This document shows, one piece after another, positions 24,401 through 32,657 of a stretch of 64,000 nucleotides of DNA. Both the position numbers and the translations under genes were made by a program. Within the stretch, counting starts at the first letter, position 1; each line of letters begins with the position of its first letter. The stretch comes from Desulfarculales bacterium UBA702 (GTDB lineage Bacteria; Desulfobacterota; Syntrophobacteria; Syntrophobacterales; Syntrophobacteraceae), in contig DBMI01000016.1 in assembly GCA_002298165.1 (NCBI GenBank), forward strand, positions 1 to 64,000. Reading direction: 5' to 3'. The notes under the pieces are model-generated. The model had not been told where the DNA came from. It made no database searches and saw only the letters and a list, made by a program, of their open reading frames with translations.

Positions 24401-27153
24401 GCGCGCACGAGCACAATCTCAAAATCGACCGGATAGGGCTTCCGGGAAGCGGAATGACGGTACTTACGGGCCTTAGCGGCTCCGGTAAATCAACCCTTGC
24501 ATTTGACGTACTTTTTGCGGAGGGCCAGCGCCGGTACCTGGAGTGCCTTTCGTCATATGTGCGCCAGTATTTCAAGATCATGGAAAAGCCGGAGGTGGAC
24601 CAGATAACTGGTCTCCCCCCCACAATTGCTATCGAACAGCGGACGAGCCGGTTCGGACGGCGTTCAACAGTTGGAACGATCACCGAAATTTATCATTTTT
24701 TGCGGCTTTTCTACTCAAAGCTTGGCGAACAGCACTGCCCCGATTGTGGCAAGAAGCTCGAACAGCTAAGCTTCGACGGAATTCTGGAAAGAATTCGGGA
24801 AGAGGCCGGCGGCGGTCCGATAAAACTTTTTGCTCCGCTGGTACACGGCAGGAAGGGAATTTACAGGGACCTGTTCATTCGGCTCAAGCGCATGAAGTTC
24901 GAGCGGGTAAGGGTTGATGGAAAGCTCCTGGCGCTGGACCCCATACCCTCTCTGGCAAGGCACCGGGAGCACGACATAGAATTGCTTCTTCCGGGTCTTG
25001 ACCGAAAGAAGCTCACCCTGAACGAAATAACCGAAGCGGTTAGACGGGGACTTGCATTGGGCGGCGGCATACTGCACCTTGACCTGCCGGGGCAAACCGG
25101 TACGAGGGTCCTTAGCCGGCACCTCTACTGCCCCGCATGCAATCGTGGACTGGCGCCTCTCGATCCTCGGCTTTTCTCTTTTAACAGCCGCCAGGGATAT
25201 TGCCCGGCCTGCACCGGGCTGGGTTCGACAAAGCGCTTCAATCCCCAGCGGGTTAGCGGATTGCCCGATGTGCCCTTAAATGAGGGTCTCCTTCCCTGGC
25301 TCAGGTCCGTTTTATGGAGAGGCCCATTCAAAAGGGAAGGGGCAAAGTTGGAGCGCCTCTGGGTGCGCCACCTCGGGGTTGATATTTCCAAGCCTTTTTC
25401 GAACTTGGGGCCGGCCTGGCATGTAATGCTGAATGGTAAAACCGGAAAATTCCCAGGGCTCATATCGATAATCGAGAAACTATCGGAAGACGAGGAAGCC
25501 TGGAAAACTATTTCTCATTTCTTCGATGAACTGCCCTGCCCGGAATGTAACGGCAGCAGGCTTAACGCGCAGGCAAGGTCCGTATATTTCCGGGGATGGG
25601 GTATTTCGGACCTCGCGCAACTGAGCGTTTCGCTTTTCGGTAAAATCTGGAGAGACTTCAAATTCACGGAGCGGGAACTTCCTATTGCCGCCCCTATATG
25701 GAGGCAGATCGTCGAGAGGCTCTCTTTCCTTGAAAAGGTCGGCCTGAGCTATCTTTCGCTGAGCCGGTCCGGGGACACAATGTCGGGGGGAGAAACTCAG
25801 CGAATAAGGCTCGCTGCGCAGCTTGGGTCGAATCTTCGTGGAGTCTGCTACATACTGGACGAACCCACCATCGGCCTTCACCCGGCCGACAACCTTAAAC
25901 TTCTTGAAAGTCTGGAACATCTAAAGGAGAAGGGGAATTCGGTTATAGTCGTCGAACACGATCCTGAAACGATGAGGAAAGCCGATAGGCTCATCGAGCT
26001 TGGGCCGGAGGCCGGTTCAAGCGGAGGAAGAGTGGTGGCCCAGGGAAGTTTTTCAGAACTCAGCTCAAAGAGTGAGACGCTTACCGGCAAATGGTTTGGC
26101 AAGCCACTCGAGGAGCTGTTCGAAATCCCGCCGAGAAAAGAGCCGGCGGGCTGGATAGAGTTCTCAGGGGCAAGGGCGAGAAACCTCAAAAATATAGAGG
26201 TCCGGATTCCCCTTGGGATACTCGTGACAATAACAGGGGTCTCCGGAGCAGGTAAAAGCACTCTCGTGCACGAAGTTATCCAGAAAGGTCTCACGCAAAA
26301 CCTGGCACGCGGAAGCTACGATTTTAGCTCCGGCCTGGTCCAGTGCGGGGAAGGGGATAGACCGCACCGGGTGCTCGAAGTCGACCATAACCCCATTGGG
26401 AGGACTCCCAGATCGATTCCGGCAACCTATATCGGGGTATGGGACGAGATCAGGAAGTTTTTCTCACTTCTCCCAGAGTCGCGGGCGCGCGGTTACGGTC
26501 CGGGGCGCTTCTCTTTTAACGTCAAAGGCGGAAGGTGCGAGGCATGCAAGGGCCAGGGCAGGATAAAGGTCGAGATGAACTTTCTGCCCGACGTATTTGT
26601 CCCGTGCGAAACTTGTGCGGGAGGAAGGTTTAACGCCGAAACCCTTAGGGTATCGTACAAGGGAAATACCATTGCCGATGTTCTCGAAATGACAATAGAC
26701 GAAGCCACTGTTCTGTTCTCGGCTATGTCTCGGATTTCGAGACCGCTTGCCATCCTCGGGGATCTCGGCCTGGGATACCTGAAGCTGGGCCAGCCCAGCC
26801 CCACGCTGTCGGGCGGCGAAGCGCAACGGATTAAACTCGCGGGAGAGCTTGGCAACAGCCGCAATGCTACCCTCTACCTTCTCGACGAACCTACCACCGG
26901 CCTTCACCGGGCGGATATAAAACGGCTCGTTGACGTGCTAAGGGCGTTGACCGGTCACGGACACACCGTCCTTGTAATAGAGCATAACACCGATTTCATG
27001 TGGGCGAGCGACTACATTATTGATCTGGGGCCCGGCAGCGGTGATGAGGGGGGGAGAATAGTGGCGCAGGGAACACCAGAGGAACTGCTGGCCTCCGAGT
27101 CGATTTCGCTCACCGCGCAGGCACTTCGCCCATATGCCGATGGCCGGATATAG
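21481..27153 (+). CDS. uvrA: Tandem double UvrA (excinuclease ABC subunit A, two full copies fused)
   Basis: UvrA finds bulky DNA lesions and loads UvrB. This 1,890-residue chain contains two complete UvrA units and hence four ABC ATPase modules. Walker A motifs are GVSGSGKSS (about 35), GVSGSGKST (about 623), GLSGSGKST (about 997) and GVSGAGKST (about 1586). Signatures LSGGEVQR, LSGGEAQR, MSGGETQR and LSGGEAQR occur in order. Zinc-finger cysteines occur in both units, for example CETCNGEGF with CPQCGG, and CEACKGQG with CETCAGG. I start at a TTG preceded by AAGGAG; an open extension to 21166 has no homology. It probably acts as a covalent dimer (inference). Confidence 0.95.
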   Translation: MSFDDDFIRLRGVRQHNLKNIDLDIPLNRLVALTGVSGSGKSSLALHTLYAEGQRRYIETFSPYARQFLERMDPPEADRIEGIPPSIAIESGTAVRSSRSTVGTITEINDYLKLLFARLALPHCPTCGKVISRDNPETIYNKLSDLAPEDRVLITFPFPAPREVEWQRQLISQGFLRLFADGKAVELEALGKADQKKLSGNEVLVVVDRLSWSKTEHARVADSIGTAFRMGEGRVTVVVMPDRIKTFSSELSCAECSGSPPIIPASPNLFSFNSPLGACPECRGFGRTIGVDIDLVIPDRGLSLAQGAIKPWGGEDREEYVELLDFCRKEGIPTDVPFAELDEGSRGKIIDGTKKYYGIKGYFEWLETKTYKMHVRVFLSRFRAYRPCAACGGSRFQPGSLLYRIRGFGIAEVASWSIEKCSEFFSQDWPEIASDPAALLLVSEIRSRLRFLTAVGLEYLSLDRQSRTLSGGEVQRVHLTRALGSALVNVLYVLDEPSVGLHARDQRRLMEQLEHLVRMGNSVVMVEHDPGMIRFCDQVIDMGPAGGEKGGRVVYQGSPAGLAKCESSLTGDYLAGRKSVVSGFRDRRIPRRGKTISIKGARENNLKGIDVEIPLGLLIGISGVSGSGKSTLVDKTLYNGWLRSRGRAAETPGIFDRLEGVERVSEMILVDQQPVGRTPRANLLTYTRALDPLRKMLAATPEAMAKGFAARHFSFNVPGGRCETCNGEGFERVEMQFLADVFLKCPQCGGKRFKEEVLGIKLNGISIGDMLDMTAREILERFPDNEPLSRSLEPVIAIGLDYLRMGQPLSTLSGGEAQRLKLVHHLHNGTLRRNGQSARGNMFILDEPTTGLHPHDIAKLIRVLHQLVDMGNTVLVVEHNLDFLAACDWIIDLGPDGGERGGNIVCIGSPEDVWSNPESITGKYLRERIEESGDLDLPIAAEQQSSFLSSNPGKILDFPLTSAHSNGSEIIIRGAHEHNLKIDRIGLPGSGMTVLTGLSGSGKSTLAFDVLFAEGQRRYLECLSSYVRQYFKIMEKPEVDQITGLPPTIAIEQRTSRFGRRSTVGTITEIYHFLRLFYSKLGEQHCPDCGKKLEQLSFDGILERIREEAGGGPIKLFAPLVHGRKGIYRDLFIRLKRMKFERVRVDGKLLALDPIPSLARHREHDIELLLPGLDRKKLTLNEITEAVRRGLALGGGILHLDLPGQTGTRVLSRHLYCPACNRGLAPLDPRLFSFNSRQGYCPACTGLGSTKRFNPQRVSGLPDVPLNEGLLPWLRSVLWRGPFKREGAKLERLWVRHLGVDISKPFSNLGPAWHVMLNGKTGKFPGLISIIEKLSEDEEAWKTISHFFDELPCPECNGSRLNAQARSVYFRGWGISDLAQLSVSLFGKIWRDFKFTERELPIAAPIWRQIVERLSFLEKVGLSYLSLSRSGDTMSGGETQRIRLAAQLGSNLRGVCYILDEPTIGLHPADNLKLLESLEHLKEKGNSVIVVEHDPETMRKADRLIELGPEAGSSGGRVVAQGSFSELSSKSETLTGKWFGKPLEELFEIPPRKEPAGWIEFSGARARNLKNIEVRIPLGILVTITGVSGAGKSTLVHEVIQKGLTQNLARGSYDFSSGLVQCGEGDRPHRVLEVDHNPIGRTPRSIPATYIGVWDEIRKFFSLLPESRARGYGPGRFSFNVKGGRCEACKGQGRIKVEMNFLPDVFVPCETCAGGRFNAETLRVSYKGNTIADVLEMTIDEATVLFSAMSRISRPLAILGDLGLGYLKLGQPSPTLSGGEAQRIKLAGELGNSRNATLYLLDEPTTGLHRADIKRLVDVLRALTGHGHTVLVIEHNTDFMWASDYIIDLGPGSGDEGGRIVAQGTPEELLASESISLTAQALRPYADGRI

Positions 27154-27217
27154 GTGTCGGCGCCCAAGTGAGTGAGGGATTAGGGCAACAGCCCGGGGAT
27201 ATATCCCAACAAATGCA

Positions 27218-27919
27218 TTACTGAATCGTTTCCCTCATATTGTTCAGCATAAGGATCATGTTCCGGTTGATCTCGCCGAAATGATCCGTCCTTCCTAGAA
27301 TATCGTGCGGTCCCTGGATGTATTGCCCGTCCACCAACTCGTCGGCACAATTTAGAATCAGGGCCCGGGCATTTTCGGGAGAGGTTTCGAGGTGGAACTG
27401 CAACCCGAGGACTCGGCCGTTATTGCAGGAGAAGGCCTGTGCTGAACAGGCCTCGCTCTCTGCGAGCATTACCGCGTCGCGGCCAATTGAGAAAGTATCC
27501 CCGTGCCAGTGGAATGCGGTAAACTCATCCGTAAAACCCTTGAAGGCGGGTGAAGATGAACCGTTAGGCAGGATCCTGACCGGAAACCAGCCAATTTCCT
27601 TGTACCTGTTTGGAAAGACACGGCCACCGGTAACGTCAGCTATAAGCTGCGCTCCGAGGCAGACGCCTACAACAATTTTGTTACTTTCAATTGCTCTGGC
27701 GATAAATTTTTTTTCAGTTGAGAGCCACGGGAATTCTTTTTCTTCATAAACGTTCATGGGTCCGCCCATGACGATCAGCCAGTCAAACTCGTCAGTACCC
27801 GGGGGCTTCTCCGACCTGTACAGGTGGGTCGCGGTAACTTCCCAGCCCAGGGTGTTGGCCCAGGGCTCGATATTTCCAAGTCCTTCGAACGGAACATGCT
27901 GAAGATAGTGCAGCCTCAT
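27218..27919 (-). CDS. Class I glutamine amidotransferase-like protein (GMP synthase GATase-type)
   Basis: Glutaminase-type hydrolase of about 233 residues. The triad is visible: the nucleophile Cys in VVGVCLGAQLIADVTGG and the His and Glu in LGLQFHLETSPENA. WLIVMGGPMNVYEEKEFPWL is typical of the stand-alone GuaA-N-like family, several members of which act on glutamine or gamma-glutamyl compounds. GAGGTGGAG precedes the ATG at 27919; a start at 27970 is also open. It is convergent with uvrA. The physiological substrate is not known. Confidence 0.85.
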   Translation of the reverse strand: MRLHYLQHVPFEGLGNIEPWANTLGWEVTATHLYRSEKPPGTDEFDWLIVMGGPMNVYEEKEFPWLSTEKKFIARAIESNKIVVGVCLGAQLIADVTGGRVFPNRYKEIGWFPVRILPNGSSSPAFKGFTDEFTAFHWHGDTFSIGRDAVMLAESEACSAQAFSCNNGRVLGLQFHLETSPENARALILNCADELVDGQYIQGPHDILGRTDHFGEINRNMILMLNNMRETIQ

Positions 27920-28022
27920 CTCCACCTCTCGTTTAAAAGAATCGAATCGTAATGCATTAATCATATTCAATTTTCATGCCTGATTCGAAATATTTCGAAG
28001 GAGGTGAGGCTGCCGTTGGTCT

Positions 28023-28400
28023 CTATGGGAGAGCTCCCTCGGCGATCCATTTTTTTATCAGGACCGTTTCCTTTTCATTTAGCCAGGGAGGCCCGTTCCT
28101 GGGCATTCGAGGCTTCTCCTCGCCGATAATCCTGAGGAAGAGGGAGCTTTTCTTGGGTTCTCCTGGAACGATCACCGGCTCGTCAGACCCCTTCATCACG
28201 TTTTCGTAGTTATCCAGGCGGAGGCCCAAAGGGGGCTTGGGACCGGCATGGCACTGGATGCAGTAGGTCTGGAATATCGGTGCCACATCCTTGAAGGACG
28301 GGCTTCCCGGTGGGGACTGCTGCCCAAGGGAGTAATCGCCGGCCGCGAAAAGGAATGCCGACAGGAAAAGCAATAGTGCTGTAATGCGCGCAAGCTTCAT
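28023..28400 (-). CDS. Small periplasmic monoheme c-type cytochrome
   Basis: Exported electron carrier or heme-bearing sensor fragment. The signal peptide is MKLARITALLLFLSAFLFAA. One heme site, CIQCH (about residue 47), sits in the context FKDVAPIFQTYCIQCHAGPK, and the chain ends with ETVLIKKWIAEGALP, the pattern of the planctomycete-type cytochrome C domain. A distal Met may lie in EEKPRMPRNG. At 125 residues it is complete. No partner enzyme is adjacent. Confidence 0.85.
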   Translation of the reverse strand: MKLARITALLLFLSAFLFAAGDYSLGQQSPPGSPSFKDVAPIFQTYCIQCHAGPKPPLGLRLDNYENVMKGSDEPVIVPGEPKKSSLFLRIIGEEKPRMPRNGPPWLNEKETVLIKKWIAEGALP

Positions 28401-28517
28401 GTCTGGTCCTTTTAAGAAGATGTGGAAATCGCTTATTTGATGCTTCAGGACTGAGTGGCAGGAATTTAAGACGGGGCACTATAAAAGTGAAGATGAGCGC
28501 GGTGAATTAGGGACTTG

Positions 28518-28785
28518 GCCGTGCACCCTTTGTCGAACTGGCCAAATGACTGCTGCACGCCTCCAGGCAACCAGACCAGATTAAACCACGACACAGCCGG
28601 TGATACTTACCGCTGCTTCCTTCCGGACCTGACGGGGTTCGTATTCGTCTGTTGCGTAGTGTCCAGCCGGCACCGGGAGTCGATACGGCAGGTTCAGCTC
28701 CGGGCCCTTCAAAGGGGATTCAACCCCGCTAAAGCGGATCTCGGGCTACAGGGCACCGCTAGCTCCCCGTCTAGCACGACCAAGA
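28518..28785 (-). ncRNA. ffs: Signal recognition particle RNA, large (Alu-domain) bacterial type
   Basis: RNA scaffold of the SRP that binds Ffh. The S-domain apex GGTCCGGAAGGAAGCAGC (plus-strand 28612-28629) is the universal SRP loop. Upstream, the transcript has an Alu-type 5' domain: hairpin GCTAGACGGGGAGCTAGC, then GGTGCCCTGTAGCCCG with the UGUNR motif (28746-28750), and a second hairpin ATCCGCTTTAGCGGGGT (28723-28739). The long arm closes with CCCTTTG (28710-28716) pairing CAAAGGG (28526-28532). This is the about 265-nt form known best from Gram-positive bacteria, not the about 110-nt 4.5S form. Ends are approximate. Confidence 0.85.
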
Positions 28786-28791
28786 GCGATA

Positions 28792-28820
28792 CATATATCA
28801 TTTGCATGCCAAAATTGCAA
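28792..28820 (-). promoter_or_regulatory. Predicted promoter of the SRP RNA
   Basis: On the minus strand TTGCAA (28815-28820) is followed after 17 bases by TATATG (28792-28797). The implied start near 28785 coincides with the 5' end of the Alu domain, which supports both calls. Confidence 0.5.
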
Positions 28821-28870
28821 CCTGCGGTGAACGGAAGGGGCTCGTGCGAATTCCGGAGGGATTTCTTTGC

Positions 28871-29563
28871 CTACGAAATTGCTCCCCGGTCGAGGAGGAA
28901 ACACTCTGTCAGTTCGATATCAAGCACATCTCGGATCGACGGCAGTGGGCCACCGCGTGTCAAATGTTGCCAGCCGCCAATGTAGACAGGCCTGATGGGT
29001 TGGCGGACCTCCAGGGTGGCAAGGATAGTCTCGATTATGTGCTCTTCGCGTGTTTGCCATCGGTCGGCATCGTCTAAGTGCTGTATTGGGGCAGGAAAGC
29101 GACCTGTGATGATCCGCGCTGCAAGATCGTAACTCTCCGGCATTGATGGAGGTCTGTCGTTAATCCTCAGGAGCACTTCGAGATTAGCCGCGGAAATCAA
29201 CTCCGGCCAGGTATCAATCCAACCGCGGCTGAAATCGGACCAGTCAACCGGTACTACTTCACCGCCGAATTCCCGGCAGTAAGCGGCCGAAGCCCGATAC
29301 TCGAAAGGCAGGTGAAGCTGGCGCCCGATGCGGGAAATTTGCGGATGCTTCAGTGCCGCTAAAAAATTGATTCCGGCACTCTCGGCGGCAGTGCGCAGGT
29401 TGGCCCGAAACTCGCGATAGAGCCGTGGTGCATTCTTTTGCCTGTATTCCAGGGCAAAAGGGCTGATTTCAGCAAGAATCAGGTCAGGCCGGTAGCGCCA
29501 AAGAAATGCGGTGGTCCTTTTGAATCCAAGCGGATCGCGGTGTATAGCCCCCAGAAGTACCAT
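28871..29563 (-). CDS. Conserved hypothetical protein, possibly TraB/GumN-like
   Basis: A 230-residue soluble protein that I cannot name. It opens with VLLGAIHRDPLGFKR followed by YRPDLILAEISPFALEYR, a His-Arg then Glu pattern that recalls the TraB/GumN/ChaN-like metal-dependent superfamily (GxxH ... E). It ends with GGWQHLTRG and a leucine-rich tail. That resemblance is weak and is inference. The gene starts 44 bases after the HAD phosphatase gene, so the two probably form one transcript that continues toward the SRP RNA. Confidence 0.6.
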   Translation of the reverse strand: MVLLGAIHRDPLGFKRTTAFLWRYRPDLILAEISPFALEYRQKNAPRLYREFRANLRTAAESAGINFLAALKHPQISRIGRQLHLPFEYRASAAYCREFGGEVVPVDWSDFSRGWIDTWPELISAANLEVLLRINDRPPSMPESYDLAARIITGRFPAPIQHLDDADRWQTREEHIIETILATLEVRQPIRPVYIGGWQHLTRGGPLPSIRDVLDIELTECFLLDRGAIS

Positions 29564-29607
29564 GCCCGTGCGCTCTTCGGATTTGGTGTCGGATGCATGA
29601 TGGCGGT

Positions 29608-30309
29608 TTAGCGATTGATTGCGCCGTTAAAAAGCGGATTTAACTCCGAAAAATGGTTGATGTGACAGTCCGCGCTAAGCTCGGGATTCTTATAGCCCAC
29701 GAAAATGACGCCGGTAGCCTCCGCAAGATGCTCATCAACCTTGGAGTCCCCAATATAGAGTACCTCGTGCGGGAGTGCGTTGAAAACCCCAAGGATGCGC
29801 TGCATTATGTCAGGATGGGGTTTTGGATGCTCGACGTCCGAAGCGCACACAACGAGGTCGAAGTATTTATTCAGATCGTAATGTTCGAGAAGCTCCACTG
29901 TCGAAACGGTACGGTTCGTCGCCAAAGCAGTCATGAATTGACTTTTGGCCAGCCCAAGGAAATCCGTCAAGCCGGGTTCCTGCTGAAGATAGTGGTTAAA
30001 GGGCGCAAAATCGATCTTCTCGAAATATGCAAAGGCTCGATCAAAATCCTCCCCTTCATGTCCAACAAGGTAGAGCAGGGATTGACGAACAGGATGCATA
30101 TGGATGTATTCGTGCTGGTCTTCCCTTACGGGAGGCAGGCCAACGGTTTGCATAATGTGGCTGTAGAACTGGATATTGGCTTCTCTGGAGTCGAATAGAA
30201 CTCCGTCACAGTCGAGTGCGATTACCTTCAGGTTGCGCGCTTTGGCGAAGAACTTATCCCGATTGCCGTTAATGCCTTTGTTCGTCTCTTTAAACATAAC
30301 CTCCCTCAT
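29608..30309 (-). CDS. HAD-superfamily phosphatase (phosphoglycolate phosphatase-like)
   Basis: Haloacid-dehalogenase fold hydrolase with a helical cap. Motif I is ALDCDGVLFDS (about 32-42), motif II ATNRTVS, motif III lies in HPKPHPDIM and motif IV in LYIGDSKVDEHLAEATG. The cap follows motif I, as in subclass I phosphatases such as Gph and beta-phosphoglucomutase. Substrate cannot be predicted. The start at 30309 has AGG upstream; ATG 30297 (MFKETN) is an alternative. First gene of a two-gene unit. Confidence 0.85.
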   Translation of the reverse strand: MREVMFKETNKGINGNRDKFFAKARNLKVIALDCDGVLFDSREANIQFYSHIMQTVGLPPVREDQHEYIHMHPVRQSLLYLVGHEGEDFDRAFAYFEKIDFAPFNHYLQQEPGLTDFLGLAKSQFMTALATNRTVSTVELLEHYDLNKYFDLVVCASDVEHPKPHPDIMQRILGVFNALPHEVLYIGDSKVDEHLAEATGVIFVGYKNPELSADCHINHFSELNPLFNGAINR

Positions 30310-30473
30310 TCACTACCTGAGTACTCTAAGGAAAACTTTACTTGAGCAGCATTATGGAATAAATTACCCTTACCGTAAATGAAATAAGGAACAATGGAAA
30401 TTGACTCGCCGGATACAGAACGCGGCCAGCCTGCCGGGTGTCTGTTCCGGCTTCTTTGTGTCAGGGATATTCG

Positions 30474-32186
30474 ATGAAAACTCAATTCGATTATCTGGTT
30501 GTCGGAAGCGGCATAGCGGGCCTGACTTTTGCCCTGAAGGCGGCAAGCTCCGGAACAGTTGCTATTGTAACAAAAAAAGACAAGCTGGAAACGAGCACGA
30601 ACTATGCGCAAGGCGGAATAGCATCTGTTTTTGGCTCGGATGATTCATTCCAGCTTCATGTAGAAGACACTCTCAAGGCGGGCGATGGGCTCTGCCATCA
30701 GGAAGTGGTCGAACTTGTTGTAAAGAACGGACCGGACCGGATACGGGATCTTGTCTCGCTGGGGGTAGAATTCAATCGCGGCAGCGAGTCCCCCGAATCG
30801 TTCGATCTCGGCAGAGAAGGCGGCCACAGCCGAAACAGGATTCTCCATGCCCATGACGCAACCGGCAAGGCAGTCGAACATGTGCTCATGGCGGCAGCCG
30901 AAGCCCATCCCAATATAGCTGTTTTTGAAAATCACCTGGTGCTTGACCTCATCATTCAGCACCATTCAATGAATATTGGCTCGACAAGTATGTTCCAGCA
31001 GGATATGTGCCGTGGCGCGTATGTATTCGATATCTCAGAAAACGAAATTCACTGCTTCCTGGCAAACTCCGTACTGCTGTGCACTGGAGGCGCCGGAAAG
31101 GTTTACCTTTATACGAGCAATCCCGACGTTGCTACAGGCGACGGACTTGCGATAGCATACCGGGCCGGTGCCAAGCTCGCCAACCTTGAATTTGTCCAGT
31201 TTCATCCCACCTGCCTGTACCATCCCCTGGCAAAGAATTACCTGATATCCGAAGCTGTCAGAGGTGAGGGGGGGAGGCTGATTGACCGCCGCGGTCGTGC
31301 TTTCATGAAGAAGTATCACCCACTCAAAGACCTTGCGTTCCGCGATATAGTGGCGAGGGCCATCGATACCGAAATGAAATCAACAGGCGACGATTGCGTG
31401 TTCCTCGACATCAGCCGGCGTGATTCGGACTTCATAAAGGAGCGCTTCCCCAACATTTACCGCAAATGCCTTTCCCTGGGCATAGATATCACCCAGGACC
31501 CAATTCCCGTAGTACCGGCGGCCCACTATATGTGCGGCGGAATTATCACCAATGCTCACGGCCAGACGACCATCCAAAATCTCTATGCTCTTGGCGAATG
31601 CGCCTGCACGGGCCTGCACGGGGCAAACCGGCTTGCCAGCAATTCGCTGCTCGAAGCAATGATTTTTGCCGATGAAGCTGCACGCCATTGCGCCGCTAAT
31701 TTGAAATCATGGCGGAGCAGGACCCTGCCCGGAATTGCCGACTTCTCTGCCAAAGTTGCGCTAAGGGGTAGCGCCAATAATGAAATGGTCCTGATAACCC
31801 ATAACTGGGACATTATCCGGCGGCTCATGTGGAACTATGTCGGGATCGTCAGGACGGATAAACGACTCTCGCTTGCTCTTAACCACATTGCGCAGATCAG
31901 GATGGAAATCAGGGAGCACATGCCCAAAATCCCGCTGAACAGCGACCTTGTGGAACTGCAGGGACTCGCACTGGTAGCAGAGCTGATAATAAGGTGCGCA
32001 TTGCAAAGGAAGGAGAGCAGGGGACTGCACTATAATGTGGACCACCCCCAAAAAGAAGACGAAAGCCGGATTAAGGACACAATCGTATCCAAGAATCCGG
32101 CCGAGGAGTTTTTCTCTTTTGTTCCCGTCAGGACAGCTGAGCCGGTTTATTCTCCTGGGCCGGCTCTATCGTTTCGGCATCGATGA
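30474..32186 (+). CDS. nadB: L-aspartate oxidase
   Basis: FAD enzyme that oxidises aspartate to iminoaspartate, the first step of de novo NAD synthesis; fumarate may be the electron acceptor in anaerobes. The FAD-binding loop VVGSGIAGLTFALKAAS is at the N-terminus. NYAQGGIASV, HDATGKAVEHVLM, EFVQFHPTCLYHP, EAVRGEGG and GLHGANRLASNSLLEAMIF are the NadB/succinate-dehydrogenase flavoprotein motifs. At 570 residues it is slightly long, and its last 59 bases overlap the convergent gene below. The final step of the pathway, nadE, is also in this window. Confidence 0.95.
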   Translation: MKTQFDYLVVGSGIAGLTFALKAASSGTVAIVTKKDKLETSTNYAQGGIASVFGSDDSFQLHVEDTLKAGDGLCHQEVVELVVKNGPDRIRDLVSLGVEFNRGSESPESFDLGREGGHSRNRILHAHDATGKAVEHVLMAAAEAHPNIAVFENHLVLDLIIQHHSMNIGSTSMFQQDMCRGAYVFDISENEIHCFLANSVLLCTGGAGKVYLYTSNPDVATGDGLAIAYRAGAKLANLEFVQFHPTCLYHPLAKNYLISEAVRGEGGRLIDRRGRAFMKKYHPLKDLAFRDIVARAIDTEMKSTGDDCVFLDISRRDSDFIKERFPNIYRKCLSLGIDITQDPIPVVPAAHYMCGGIITNAHGQTTIQNLYALGECACTGLHGANRLASNSLLEAMIFADEAARHCAANLKSWRSRTLPGIADFSAKVALRGSANNEMVLITHNWDIIRRLMWNYVGIVRTDKRLSLALNHIAQIRMEIREHMPKIPLNSDLVELQGLALVAELIIRCALQRKESRGLHYNVDHPQKEDESRIKDTIVSKNPAEEFFSFVPVRTAEPVYSPGPALSFRHR

Positions 32187-32652
32187 TAGGCTCTGCGGGG
32201 GCGGGGGGGGCTTCGAGCATCTTGGGTGAATTCGGGTTTTGCTCAATTCTCATGGTGAGCATACCGCCCATGAGGCTTATCTCGTAATTCTTGTCGGACA
32301 TACCCGCCTGGACGAAGGATTCGCGAAGCTTTCTAAACTGCTGCTTTGCCTTCCGATAAATATAGACAAGAGAAGCTGCAAACAGCACCATTACAAAAAT
32401 GAATACCCATCCCGGCGTTGAAATCACCTTTCCCACAAACATGATGGAGCCAAGGATTCCAAATACAAAAAGCAGTTGGAGTCCTATGATCATATAGAGG
32501 TAGTAGATCCCGGTGCCAATGGATGAGTCGGATTTCTGCGGTTTGCCCGATTCAGTCTGAGTCCGAGTCTGAGGCTCAGGTTGAGGCTCAGGCTGAGGTT
32601 CAGGCTGAGGTTCTGCCCCGCCTTTTCGCTTCTTAAATAAACGGCTGAACAT
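32128..32652 (-). CDS. Membrane protein with N-terminal Pro-Glu-Pro-Gln repeats
   Basis: A 174-residue protein of unknown function. The N-terminus (MFSRLFKKRKGG) is basic and is followed by about four PQPE repeats (residues 15-28) encoded by a short imperfect DNA repeat. Two membrane helices follow (YYLYMIIGLQLLFVFGILGS and PGWVFIFVMVLFAASLVYIY), and then a short tail rich in Pro and Glu. It begins 5 bases after the preceding membrane protein gene, so they are co-transcribed. The tail overlaps the nadB 3' end, which is unusual for convergent genes. Confidence 0.65.
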   Translation of the reverse strand: MFSRLFKKRKGGAEPQPEPQPEPQPEPQTRTQTESGKPQKSDSSIGTGIYYLYMIIGLQLLFVFGILGSIMFVGKVISTPGWVFIFVMVLFAASLVYIYRKAKQQFRKLRESFVQAGMSDKNYEISLMGGMLTMRIEQNPNSPKMLEAPPAPAEPIIDAETIEPAQENKPAQLS

Positions 32653-32657
32653 ATCGT

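Noticed and set aside
28568..28672. Short 4.5S-type SRP RNA only
   Set aside because: The flanking Alu-type hairpins and the CCCTTTG/CAAAGGG closing helix support the longer form.
32530..32620. Short DNA repeats taken as a CRISPR-like or tandem-repeat array
   Set aside because: They encode the PQPE repeats of a membrane protein in frame; there are no spacers.
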